From: Stomorhina lunata
Lineage: Eukaryota > Arthropoda > Insecta > Diptera > Rhiniidae
DNA: 64,000 bases
Direction: 5' to 3'
Assembly: GCA_933228675.1 (NCBI GenBank)
Contig: OW121741.1
Span: 132,259,290-132,323,289 of the forward strand
Made by a program: the position numbers and the translations under genes. The notes beneath the pieces were generated by a model that ran no database searches, was not told the DNA's origin, and saw nothing but the letters and a program-made list of their open reading frames with translations. Below, in pieces: positions 1-11,833 of this stretch (within the stretch, counting starts at the first letter, position 1; every line of letters begins with the position of its first letter).

Positions 1-1194
1 AAATTTCCTCTAAAAAGTAAATTTTTGAAAAATTTCCTCTAAAAAGTAAATTTTTGAAAAATTTCCTCTAAAAAGTAAATTTTTGAAAAATTTCCTCTAA
101 AAAGTAAATTTTTGAAAAATTTCCTATAAAAAGTAAATTTTTGAAAAATTTCCTATAAAAAGTAAATTTTTGAAAAATTTCCTATAAAAAGTAAATTTTT
201 GAAAAATTTCCTATAAAAAGTAAATTTTTGAAAAATTTCCTATAAAAAGTAAATTTTTGAAAAATTTCCTATAAAAAGTAAATTTTTGAAAAATTTCCTA
301 TAAAAAGTAAATTTTTGAAAAATTTCCTATAAAAAGTAAATTTTTGAAAAATTTCCTATAAAAAGTAAATTTTTGAAAAATTTCCTATAAAAAGTAAATT
401 TTTGAAAAATTTCCTATAAAAAGTAAATTTTTGAAAAATTTCCTATAAAAAGTAAATTTTTGAAAAATTTCCTATAAAAAGTAAATTTTTGAAAAATTTC
501 CTATAAAAAGTAAATTTTTGGAAAATTTCCTATAAAAAATAAATTTTTGAAAAATTATCCTATAAAAAGTAAATTTTTGAAAAATTTCCTATAAAAAATA
601 AATTTTTGAAAAATTTCCTATAAAAAGTAAATTTTTGAAAAATTTCCTATAAAAAGTAAATTTTTGAAAAATTTCCCATAAAAAGTAAATTTTTGAAAAA
701 TTTCCTATAAAAGGTAAATGTTTTAAAAATTTCCTATAAAAAGTAAATTTTTGAAAAATTTCCTATAAAAAGTAAATTTTTGAAAAATTTCCTATAAAAA
801 GTAAATTTTTGAAAAATTTCCTATAAAAAGTAAATTTTTGAAAAATTTCCTATAAAAAGTAAATTTTTGAAAAACTTCCTCTAAAAAGTAAATTTTTGAA
901 AAATTTCCTCTAAAAAGTAAATTTTTAAAAAATTTCCTATAAAAAGTAAATTTTTGAAAAATTTCCTATAAAAAGTAAATTTTTGAAAAATTTCCTATAA
1001 AAAGTAAAATCTTGAAAAATTTCCTATAAAAAGTAAATTTTTGAAAAATTTCCTCTAAAAAGTAAATTTTTGAAAAATTTCCTCTAAAAAGTAAATTTTT
1101 GAAAAATTTCCTCTAAAAAGTAAATTTTTAAAAATTTCCTATAAAAAGTAAATTTTTGAAAAATTTCCTTTTAAGAGTAAATTTTTTAAAAATT
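1..1194 (+). repeat. 29-bp tandem array A
   Basis: About 41 head-to-tail units with an exact 29-bp period; for example, TTTCC starts at 4, 33 and 62. Each unit joins TTTCCTATAAAAAGTAAA to TTTTTGAAAAA. Variants with TCCTCT instead of TCCTAT cluster at both ends, which suggests local homogenisation. The array runs off the left edge, so its true length is unknown. A few units near 530-720 carry point changes or an inserted base. There are no unique spacers between units, so this is satellite or minisatellite DNA. Array D is in the same orientation and array B is inverted. Confidence 0.97.
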
Positions 1195-2004
1195 AAAAAT
1201 CATTCCATCAAATTTTCAGTATTTTTTGTCAATTGTTTTTTTTTTTTAAATAAAGTCTTCATGTGTTGTCCATTCGAGAATACTATTACACCAACAGAGA
1301 TATTTGAGAAAATATTCCAAATCCCATTGAAAGCGATTTTTTAAAAATGTGCAGATAATGTGGTACAGAATCTGTTGGTAATCCCGATTTAATTTATTAT
1401 TATTTCATTTCATTTGTTTCAGACACGTATAAAGAAAAATTCAAGTTAATTAAAAACAATAAACGTTTTCTCTACAGAGTTAGGTATACTATAACAGCTG
1501 CCCTAATAGCTTACCTAAATCGGTCTACAGACTATTTCGAGTTTCCTCTTTAACTTTTACCACCACCATTGGCGAAGGGCATATACTATTCGGCAAAGTC
1601 CAATTTAGCACTCTAGCTTGTTTTTTTCTATTCCTTTAAAATCTGTTTAAAATAAAATTTTCATTTTTTTGTGCATCCCATACGGAAACATTTCCAGATC
1701 TACAGAATTCTATTAGTTTTAATTTCTCTTTTTGTTTTGGTGGATTGCCAAAAAATTATTACATTAAAATAAATGATGTTTTGCCCAAATGTGTTCAAGA
1801 AGATTAAAAATATAGAAACATTTTGAGACACACAAACAACACTCGAACAAATGGAGTTTAAAAAATCTTTTGGGAGCTATTTTTAAAGTTAAATGCAAAT
1901 TTGTTTTCGGTGCAAGTCACATTTTCCCTGAGAACACGGAAAATGTAATAATAACCAATAAATAATAAACATACAGTGTGTTAAGAAATTTATAGTACAA
2001 AGGG
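1195..2004. other. Spacer between arrays A and B
   Basis: This is AT-rich single-copy-looking sequence of about 0.8 kb. It separates array A from the oppositely oriented array B. I see no gene or recognisable transposon. It would form the loop if the flanking arrays paired. Confidence 0.6.
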
Positions 2005-3515
2005 AAATTGTTTGAAAAAATTTACTTTTTAGGAAATTTTCCGAAAATTTATAGGAAATTTTTCGAAAATTTACTATTTATATAAAATTTTTCAAAAATT
2101 TTCTTTTCATAGCAAATTTTTAAAAAATTTACATTTAATGGGAAATTTTTCAAAAATTTACTATTTATAGGAAATTTTTCAAAAATTAACTCTTTAAAGG
2201 AAATTTTCGAAAATTTACTATTTATAGGAAATTTTTCGAAAATTTACTTTTTATAAAATATTTTTCGAAAATTTATAAAAATTTATAGGAAATTTTTCAA
2301 AAATTGACTATTTATAGGAAATTTTTCGAAAATTTACTATTTATAGGAAATTTTTCGAAAATAGACTATTTATAGGAAATTTTTCGAAAATTGACTATTT
2401 ATAGGAAATTTTTCGAAAATTGACTTTTTTTTAGGAAAGTTTTCGAAAATTGACTTTTTTTAGGAAATTTTTCGAAAATTGACTATTTATAGGAAATTTT
2501 TCGAAAATTGACTATTTATAGGAAATTTTTCGAAAATTGACTATTTATAGGAAATTTTTCGAAAATTGACTATTTATAGGAAATTTTTCGAAAATTGACT
2601 ATTTATAGGAAATTTTTCGAAAATTGACTACTTATAGGAAATTTTTCGAAAATTGACTATTTATAGGAAATTTTTCGAAAATTGACTATTTATAGGAAAT
2701 TTTTCGAAAATTTACTAATTATAGGAAATTTTTCAAAAATTTACTAATTATAGGAAATTTTTCGAAAATTTACTATTTATAGGAAATTTTTCGAAAATTG
2801 ACTATTTATAGGAAAATTTTCGAAAATTGACTTTTTATAGTAAATTTTTCGAAAATTGACTATTTATAGGAAATTTTTCGAAAATTTACTATTTATGGGA
2901 AATTTTTCGAAAATTGACTATTTATAGGAAAATTTTCGAAAATTGACTTTTTATAGGAAATTTTTCGAAAATTGACTATTTATAGGAAATTTTTCGAAAA
3001 TTGACTATTTATAGGAAATTTTTCGAAAATTTACTATTTATAGGAAATTTTTCGAAAATTGACTATTTATAGGAAATTTTTCGAAAATTTACTATTTATA
3101 GGAAATTTTTCGAAAATTGACTATTTATAGGAATTTTTTCAAAAATTGACTATTTATAGGAAATTTTTCGAAAATTGACTATTTATAGGAAATTTTTGAA
3201 AAATTGACTATTTATAGGAAATTTTTCGAAAATTTACTATTTATAGGAAATTTTTCGAAAATTGACTATTTATAGGAAATTTTTCGAAAATTAGGAAATT
3301 TTTCGAAAATTGACTTTTTTTAGGAAATTTTTCGAAAATTGACTTTTTTTAGGAAATTTTTCGAAAATTGACTATTTATGGGAAATTTTTCGAAAATTTA
3401 CTATTTATAGGAAATTTTTCGAAAATTGACTATTTAGGAAATATTTCGAAAATTTACTATTTAGAGGAAATTTTTCGAAAAGTTACTATTTATAGGAAAA
3501 TTTTAGAAAATTTTC
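2005..3515 (-). repeat. 29-bp tandem array B, inverted relative to A
   Basis: About 51 units of 29 bp, read on the plus strand as GGAAATTTTTCGAAAATTG followed by ACTATTTATA. The reverse complement of this unit is the consensus of array D and differs from array A at only about three of 29 positions. Early units (2005-2300) are degenerate and the core (2300-3300) is homogeneous. Around 3290 a unit is truncated. The array passes into array C through a short transition at about 3490-3530 without unique DNA. Confidence 0.96.
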
Positions 3516-6500
3516 TATAAAATTTTTTATAGAAAATTTTTCGGTCAATAATTTTTTATAGAAAATTTTTCGGTCAATAATTTTTTATAGAAAATTTTTC
3601 GGTCAAAAATTTTTTATAGAAAATTTTTCGGTCAAAAATTTTTTATAGAAAATTTTTCGGTCAAAAATTTTTTATAGAAAATTTTTCGGTCAAAAGTTTT
3701 TTATCGAAAATGTTTCGGTTAAAAATTTTTTATAGAAAATTATTCGGTCAAAAATTTTTTATAGAAAATTTTTCGGTCAAAAATTTTTTATAGAAAATTT
3801 TTCGGTCAAAAATTTTTTATAGAAAATTTTTCGGTCAAAAATTTTTTATAGAAAATTTTTCGGTCAAAAATTTTTTATAGAAAATTTTTCGGTCAAAAAT
3901 TTTTTATAGAAAATTTTTCGGTCAAAAATTTTTTATAGAAAATTTTTCGGTCAAAAATTTTTTATAGAAAATTTTTCGGTCAAAAATTTTTTATAGAAAA
4001 TTTTTCGGTCATAAATTTTTTCTAGAAAATTTTTCGGTCAAAAATTTTTTATAGAAAATTTTTCGGTCAAAAATTTTTTATAGAAAATTTTTCGGTCAAA
4101 AATTTTTTATAGAAAATTTTTCGGTCAAAAATTTTTTATAGAAAATTTTTCGGTCAAAAATTTTTTATAGAAAATTTTTCGGTCAAAAATTTTTTATAGA
4201 AAATTTTTCGGTCAAAAATTTTTTATAGAAAATTTTTCGGTCAAAAATTTTTTATAGAAAATTTTTCGGTCAAAAATTTTTTATAGAAAATTTTTCGGTC
4301 AAAAATTTTTTATAGAAAATTTTTCGGTCAAAAATTTTTTATAGAAAATTTTTTGGTCAAAAATTTTTTATAGAAAATTTTTCGGTCAAAAATTTTTTAC
4401 AGAAAATTTTTCGGTCAAAAATTTTTTATAGAAAATTTTTCGGTCAAAAATTTTTTATAGAAAATTTTTCGGTCATAAATTTTTTATAGAAAATTTTTCG
4501 GTCAAAAATTTTTTATAGAAAATTTTTCGGTCAAAAATTTTTTATAGAAAATTTTTCGGTCAAAAATTTTTTATAGAAAATTTTTCGGTCAAAAATTTTT
4601 TATAAAAAATTTTTCGGTCAAAAATTTTTTATAGAAAATTTTTCGGTCAAAAATTTTTTATAGAAAATTTTTCGGTCAAAAATTTTTTATAGAAAATTTT
4701 TCGGTCAAAAATTTTTTATAGAAAATTTTTCGGTCAAAAATTTTTTATAGAAAATTTTTCGGTCAAAAATTTTTTATAGAAAATTTTATTTATAGAAAAT
4801 TTTTCGGTCAAAAATTTTTTATAGAAAATTTTTCGGTCAAAAATTTTTTATAGAAAATTTTTCGGTCAAAAATTTTTTATAGAAAATTTTTCGGTCAAAA
4901 ATTTTTTATAGAAAATTTTTCGGTCAAAAATTTTTTATAGAAAATTTTTCGGTCAAAAATTTTTTATAGAAAATTTTTCGGTCAAAAATTTTTTATAGAA
5001 AATTTTTCGGTCAAAAATTTTTTATAGAAAATTTTTCGGTCAAAAATTTTTTATAGAAAATTTTTCGGTCAAAAATTTTTTATAGAAAATTTTTCGGTCA
5101 AAAATTTTTTATAGAAAATTTTTCGGTCAAAAATTTTTTATAGAAAATTTTTCGGTCAAAAATTTTTTATAGAAAATTTTTCGGTCAAAAATTTTTATAG
5201 AAAATTTTTCGGTCAAAAATTTTTTATAGAAAATTTTTCGGTCAAAAATTTTTTATAGAAAATTTTTCGGTCAAAAATTTTTTATAGAAAATTTTTCGGT
5301 CAAAAATTTTTTATAGAAAATTTTTCGGTCAAAAATTTTTTATAGAAAATTTTTCGGTCAAAAATTTTTTTTAGAAAATTTTTCGGTCAAAAATTTTTTA
5401 TAGAAAATTTTTCGGTCAAAAATTTTTTATAGAAAATTTTTCGGTCAAAAATTTTTTATAGAAAATTTTTCGGTCAAAAATTTTTTATAGAAAATTTTTC
5501 GGTCAAAAATTTTTTATAGAAAATTTTTCGGTCAAAAATTTTTTATAGAAAATTTTTCGGTCAAAAATTTTTTATAGAAAATTTTTCGGTCAAAAATTTT
5601 TTATAGAAAATTTTTCGGTCAAAAATTTTTTATAGAAAATTTTTCGGTCAAAAATTTTTTATAGAAAATTTTTCGGTCAAAAATTTTTTATAGAAAATTT
5701 TTCGGTCAAAAACTTTTTATAGAAAATTTTTCGGTCAAAAATTTTTTATAGAAACTTTTTCGGTCAAAAATTTTTATAGAAAATTTTTCGGTCAAAAATT
5801 TTTTATAGAAAATTTTTCGGTCAAAAATTTTTTATAGAAAATTTTTCGGTCAAAAATTTTTTATAGAAAAGTTTTCGGTCAAAAATTTTTTATAGAAAAT
5901 TTTTCGGTCAAAAATTTTTTATAGAAAATTTTTCGGTCAAAAATTTTTTATAGAAAATTTTTCGGTCAAAAATTTTTTATAGAAAATTTTTCGGTCAAAA
6001 ATTTGTTATAGAAAATTTTTCGGTCAAAAATTTTTTATAGAAAATTTTTCGGTCAAAAATTTTTTATAGAAAATTTTTCGGTCAAAAATTTTTTATAGAA
6101 AATTTTTCGGTCAAAAATTTTTTATAGAAAATTTTTCGGTCAAAAATTTTTTATAGAAACTTTTTCGGTCAAAAATTTTTATAGAAAATTTTTCGGTCAA
6201 AAATTTTTTATAGAAAATTTTTCGGTCAAAAATTTTTTATAGAAAATTTTTCGGTCAAAAATTTTTTATAGAAAATTTTTCGGTCAAAAATTTTTTATAG
6301 AAAATTTTTCGGTCAAAAATTTTTTATAGAAAATTTTTCGGTCAAAAATTTTTTATAGAAAATTTTTCGGTCACAATTTTGGTATAGAAAATTTTTCGGT
6401 CAAAATTTTGTTATAGAAAATTTTTCGGTCAAAATTTTGTTATAGAAAATTTTTCGGTCAAAATTTTGTTATAGAAAATTTTTCGGTCAAAATTTTGTTA

Positions 6501-7795
6501 TAGAAAATTTTTCGGTCAAACATTTTTTAAAGAAAATTTTTCGGTCAAAAATTTTTTATAAAAAATTTTTCGGTCAAAAATTTTTTATTAAAAATTTTTC
6601 GGTCAAAAATTTTTTATTAAAAATTTTTCGGTCAAAAATTTTTTATTAAAAATTTTTCGGTCAAAAATTTTTTATTAAAAATTTTTCGGTCAAAAATTTT
6701 TTATTAAAAATTTTTCGGTCAAAAATTTTTATTAAAAATTTTTCGGTCAAAAATTTTTTATTAAAAATTTTTTGGTCAAAAATTTTTTATTAAAAATTTT
6801 TCGGTCAAAAATTTTTTATTAAAAATTTTTCGGTCAAAAATTTTTTATTAAAAATTTTTCGGTCAAAAATTTTTTATAGAAAATTTTTCGGTCAAACATT
6901 TTTTATAGAAAATTTTTCGGTCAAACATTTTTTATAGAAAATTTTTCGGTCAAAAATTTTTTATAGAAAATTTTTCGGTCAAAAATTTTTTATAGAAAAT
7001 TTTTCGGTCAAAAATTTTTTATTAAAAATTTTTCGGTCAAAAATTTTTTATTAAAAATATTTCGGTCAAAAATTTTTTATTAAAAATTTTTCGGTCAAAA
7101 ATTTTTTATTAAAAATTTTTCGGTCAATAATTTTTTATTAAAAATTTTTCGGTCAATAATTTTTTATTAAAAATTTTTCGGTCAATAATTTTTTATTAAA
7201 AATTTTTCGGTCAAAAATTTTTTATTAAAAATTTTTCGGTCAAAAATTTTTTATTAAAAATTTTTCGATCAAAAATTTTTTATTAAAAATTTTTCGGTCA
7301 AAAATTTTTTATTAAAAATTTTTCGGTGAAAAATTTTTTATAGAAAATTTTTCGGTCAAACATTTTTTATAGAAAATTTTTCGGTCAAACATTTTTTATA
7401 GAAAATTTTCGGTCAAACATTTTTTATAGAAAATTTTTCGGTCAAAAATTTTTTTATAGAAAATTTTTCGGTCAACAATTTTTTTATAGAAAATTTTTGG
7501 TCAACAATTTTTTTATAGAAAATTTTTCGGTCAACAATTTTTTTATAGAAAATTTTTAGGTCAACAATTTTTTTATAGAAAATTTTTCGGTGAACAATTT
7601 TTTTATAGAAAATTTTTCGGTCAGCAATTTTTTTATAGAAAATTTTTCGGTCAACAATTTTTTTATAGAAAATTTTTCGGTCAACAATTTTTTTATAGAA
7701 AATTTTTCGGTCAAAAATTTTTTTATAGAAAATTTTTCGGTCAAAAAATTCTTTATAGAAAATTTTTTGGTCAAACACTTTTTATAGAAAAAACG
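3516..7795 (-). repeat. 29-bp tandem array C
   Basis: About 147 units built from TTTATAGAAAATTTTTCG plus GTCAAAAATTT, again 29 bp. The first 18 bases match the core of array B apart from one G/A change, while the remaining 11 differ. C therefore looks like a subfamily that kept the period and core. Variant blocks are clustered: a GTTATAG form at about 6370-6520, a TTATTAAAA form at about 6560-6860 and 7010-7330, and a 30-bp unit with seven Ts and CAACAA at 7440-7740. A 28-bp unit linked to a GAAACTTTTT variant recurs near 5751 and 6156, marking an internal duplication of about 405 bp. Confidence 0.96.
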
Positions 7796-8950
7796 TTCAA
7801 GAATCTTTTCCAAGACACTGTCATATAATGATTGTTTATGCCCAACATGTTGCTCATTTAAAGATCACCTGCAGTTAACTTAAGTATCTCTAAAATGCAT
7901 CTATACATGAATACAAAACACTCAACAACAGACAAACACACACACTTAGCTACAAATCTCAACACATACCAAAATGAAAATACATTTGAACACAGACAAT
8001 TTTCCTTATTTTGATTTTCCACAATTGTCGAGTCAGTACTGAACTGATCTTGTGATGTGGATGCTCATTTGTTTTAGTTCTTTTGCAAACGTAAAGTGAC
8101 GGAATTTCGAGAGAAATTGTATGAGAATATTTTGTATAAAAATACATAAATATTTCCTTTTTTTTTCGAATAAGAAGTAAAAATGTTTGACCCGCTATTT
8201 ACGCATGTAGAGTGTAAATAAAGTAAAAAGTGTACGCGCGCATTGGCTTAAAATACTTAAATGTTGAATTGAATGATGAAGATGGAACAGATGACAGTCT
8301 GGTTTCTGCTGCATTTGATTGCATTGGTTTGGTTTGTGGTGTATTATGAACTTCTTTCTGGCTTTCCATGCATTTGCTCTACTCAACTCTAGTAGAACTT
8401 ACTTACTCTTGTATTTATGTGATTATGTGCTCGATTTGTCTAGACCTTTAGACAAATGGAGGGCGTTATCGTATACGGAAGTAGTTTTGCATTTTGTATT
8501 AATAAATTGTGTGCACTTTCATACACATTGCGCGTTTCGCTGCGATTCTCTATATATATAAAAAGTAATTTTTCAATTATGATGAAAACCTTAAATTAAC
8601 ACTTAAGAATTTTTATTACAACAATTTTCTAATGCGAAATAATAGGGAACATTTTGATTTTTAATTAAATTGACAAGTGCAACTTGTCTCTTGTGTGTGA
8701 TAATTTTCACATTAGATTTTTGTTGGGTTTTTTACATAAGAAATAGAGTATGTATTGTAGATTAGAAGAAAAGAAGGAAATTGACAAAGTTTCTTTGTTT
8801 CTTTAACTGTATATTAAGTGTTCTATTCGAAAGTAAAAATAACTTCATACCTAAATAAAATAGCCTTTTTCTCGGGACTTTGAAGTGATCCTATGCAGAC
8901 TGAACTTATCAACAGTAGGCTCAAAGCATCTTTCCCGCCTTAGTTTTGCG
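7796..8950. other. Unassigned intergenic sequence
   Basis: AT-rich sequence with no long open frame and no repeat recognised elsewhere in the window. Small open frames here (up to 80 codons) have no domain signature and overlap on both strands, so I do not call a gene. Confidence 0.5.
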
Positions 8951-8954
8951 TTAA

Positions 8955-9400
8955 TATCTTACTTAAATAGGCCCATACTTACAACCTGTCATGGTCAAAG
9001 ACCGAGCATATTTTAGAAATCCATGCGCTTCGATCTTGTGCTCATATTCTCCAATTGCGTAGACCAAGCTTTGAAAGATTTTCCTTACTTGGTCCTTCAA
9101 AGTTTCGGACGTCCTCTTCTAGCATTAAGAGCCGTTTTTATTCTTAATTTAGCTTTTTTCAAGGCAATTGTTGTTGTTTTCCAGGAGTGGGTTACTAGCC
9201 CAGCCTTCTAACCCATATTTGTTATCGTTCTTATGGGAGAACTAGCAGCACATGTTAGCTAACAACATTAACGGTGTTAACATAGTTACCCGGGTGATAC
9301 CAGAGGGAGGGCAGTGTCCATAGTTGAGATGAAGGATAACCAAGATAAGTCTGGGCTTACTAAGTTAAGACCAATCAGAACCGTTGTTTGTTATCCTATA
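8955..9400 (-). mobile_element. LINE 3'-coding relic, copy 1
   Basis: Read on the minus strand, 9020-9115 decodes as a degraded LINE C-terminal tail. Pieces such as LKDQV and IGEYEHKIEAHG correspond to the RWKDQV and NWR.lAqDR tail found after reverse transcriptase in many insect non-LTR elements. The same roughly 440-bp segment recurs at 22245-22690 in the same orientation. A shorter piece of it lies at 14945-15130. Stops and frameshifts are frequent. The clade (RTE-like or another) cannot be fixed from this fragment. Confidence 0.65.
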
Positions 9401-9894
9401 TCCTCTAAATTGTGTTAATATTACGCAGAATTATTTCGACGTCATGACTAGGGCAGCTTTCGTGAACTATCTCAAGTTGATTGTAAAAAACTTCTTTTAC
9501 ATCATCGACTTTCTCCTCTGTGGGAACATGAGCACAAATAAGGCTCAGACAGAAGCTCTTAGCTTTTACACATATTGTTGCCAACCTTTTGTTTTTTAGA
9601 GAGTGAACCTGGAAAATAGGCCTTGGCAATATCATCTCACTTCCTGGACTGATATCACATCACATTTATCACTGAGCTCTGATGTTACAAATGCTGATCC
9701 TCAAATCATGCTTCAAGGTATCCAACTCTATTGACTCACTGTAGCATTGTGACAATAAAGAGGGTATTACATTGCATATGTTCTGAATACTTTACGGATC
9801 CTGTACCCGAAAACCGTACATATATCTTTTTCAAAACGCTAGTTTTTCTTCTAGAGCACATCAATTTGTCGACTGGCCTGCATCCTGATACTAA
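9401..9894 (+). mobile_element. Mostly unassigned; short LINE fragment near 9715-9770
   Basis: Only the stretch around 9717-9765 is recognisable. CCAACTCTATTGACTCACTG followed by a degraded continuation matches the plus-strand LINE at about 37780-37830, where it encodes NSIDSLEYRRN. The rest has no identifiable match. Confidence 0.4.
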
Positions 9895-10440
9895 TCTTCT
9901 TCTTCTTCTGTTATCTTTGACTCCCAGTGGAGCATAGGGCTTGATTGGTTTCATTCCTCATAATGTACTTGCATAGATTAGGCACCTCCAAAATCCTTGT
10001 GCCAGCTGCCATAGCAGGGGGATTTCTCGCTTGATTACCCCTATATTCCATAATTTTGTTTATTTCCATGCTTAAAACATCGTAAGTGCTAAGTCGATGG
10101 GTGATGAGTCCAAAGACACGAGCCACGTTTGTATATCGAGGCGCTCGATCCGAGATAGACGCCGACTTGCAGCAGCAACTAACATGTTGAACAGATTTTC
10201 GTACTTTACCAAGTACAAGTATCTTAGACCCTTAGAATAAATACTTTGGAATGGCTCCAGACTAAATACGTTGGAATGGCTCTCTCATATTAGCCCTGAT
10301 CTAGAATTCCACACGGGTTGTTTACCGCATCTTCAACTCGGTTGGTCAGGTTGCCAGAATGTAGCACGAGGAGGTTAGACTAGAAATTGGGTACAGTTCT
10401 TGGCTGGTAGCTGGAGACGCCACGCAATAGCTTTAACTCA
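9895..10440 (-). repeat. Interspersed repeat with CTCCCAGTGG end module, copy 1
   Basis: The left end is a TTC-rich run followed by GACTCCCAGTGGAGCATAGG. The body, read on the minus strand, is clearly homologous to the plus strand at about 33990-34440. Both keep a short open stretch encoding ARVFGLITHR/LSTYDVLSME in this copy and ARIFGLITHR/ISTYDVLSME in the other. That is consistent with decayed coding sequence, but I do not recognise the family. The AAG-rich end on the minus strand could be a LINE-type 3' tail. The module itself occurs alone elsewhere. Confidence 0.6.
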
Positions 10441-10722
10441 TTATATCCCACTAATGAAATGCTGTCGAACACCTATACAGTATGGTAAGGCCGCTATTAG
10501 TGAAGGAAAGTGGCGAGAGTGGTTTTAAAGCTAACTTTAAAGAAAGGCGATTTTAACGTCGAAGACCGGCATGGAGGTGGACTCTTCCACCATTACATGG
10601 GGGGCATAACATGACCAAGAGTTGTGTCAGACTCAACAAGAATTGCCACGATTTTTGGGAGTATCGCAACAAGACATTTTCAAAAGCCTAAAAGACATGG
10701 GAATGATTCAGTAACAAATAAA

Positions 10723-11510
10723 TTGGGTGCCGTACAAGTTAAAAACGAGAGATGGTGAACGACGTTTGTTTACTTCTGAACAGCAGCTTTCAAGGCAATT
10801 ACAGAAGGGATTTCTGCATCGCATTGTATTACCAAGTTCCAAAAATCCAGGGGATATCTCGGTCATTTTCAAGTCGTCTGCCAAACTCGGCGTAAAGCTT
10901 TTAAAATCGACTGAAACAATCACAGGCGATCATTATCGAAATGTGTTTGAGCCGAGCATTAAGAAATTGGGTGCCGTTCAAGTAAAAGACGAGAGATGTT
11001 GAAGGGCGTTTGTTTACTTCTGACCAGCTGCTTGTAAGGCAAAGACAGAAGGGATTTATGCATCGCATTGTAATACCAAGCTCAAGAAATCATGAGGATG
11101 TCTCAGCCTTGCTTCCACGTGTCGACCAAACCGAATATACACGGTTCCAATTTCATACTCTGGATTTAGTAGGACCAACTCAGCGTAAAGCTTTTAAAAT
11201 CGACTGAAACAATCACAGGCAATCATTATCGAACGCAATTAATGTGCTTGAGCCGAGCATTAAGAAATTGGGTGCCGTACCAATTAAAGACAAGAGATGT
11301 TGAACGTCGCTTGTTTGCTTCTGAACAGCTGCTTGCAAGGCAAAGACAGAATGGATTTAAGCATCGCATTGTAATCCGAAGCTTTAAAAATCATGGGTAT
11401 ACCTCGGCCATGCTTCCACGTCGTCGTCCAATTTTATACTTAAAACCGACTGAAACAGTCACAGGCGGTCATTATCTAACGCAATAAATGTCTTTGAATC
11501 GAGCATTAAG
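10723..11510 (+). repeat. Tandem triplication inside the mariner relic
   Basis: Three consecutive copies begin with TTGGGTGCCGT at 10723, 10967 and 11268 (offsets 244 and 301 bp) and end with GAGCATTAAG. Each spans the mariner segment from the end of the DNA-binding region to the SRAL-like motif. All three lack the TGDEKW block that carries the first catalytic aspartate: HRIV is followed by LPSSKNPGD, IPSSRNHED or IRSFKNHGY. The segment was therefore probably deleted before it was triplicated. Confidence 0.85.
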
Positions 11511-11586
11511 AGGCAGGCAAACCTCCTCAGTACAACGAGAGACATGATAAAGTGATGTTACCTCAAGACAATGATCGACTGCATAT

Positions 11587-11833
11587 CTGTGGCTTGGTGC
11601 TAAAAAGGCCAATGTCAAAAAAACTAGTTTTGAGAAAATTTGATTTCAAGTTTTTATTTTCCATATAAAATCAAAGTAACATTGCCCAGAAAAACCCTTA
11701 TAAATCTGTTCTGAGTTAAGTCAGAGATAAGCTGTTGGAGCCAAATAAAAGAGGGTAAAGAAGGGAATCTATTGCAATGATCAACTCAAAACAGCAGAAA
11801 ATTGACATTGGCCCTTTTAGCACCAAGCCACAG
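11587..11833 (+). mobile_element. MITE copy 1, nested in mariner relic
   Basis: A 247-bp element with long terminal inverted repeats: CTGTGGCTTGGTGCTAAAAA at the left and its near complement ending CCAAGCCACAG at the right, about 28-30 bp each. It interrupts the mariner reading between GACTGCAT and GTTTGC, and AT dinucleotides lie on both sides. There is no coding capacity. A second copy lies inverted at 30592-30839. The superfamily is undetermined. Confidence 0.85.

Noticed and set aside
1..7795. CRISPR-like direct repeats of 29 bp
   Set aside because: Units are head-to-tail without unique spacers, there are no cas genes, and the surroundings are clearly eukaryotic. This is satellite-type DNA.
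7413..7813. Open frames of 121, 85 and 65 codons in array C
   Set aside because: They come from the 30-bp period (divisible by three) and repeat a 10-residue peptide on both strands at once. No start context or other support.
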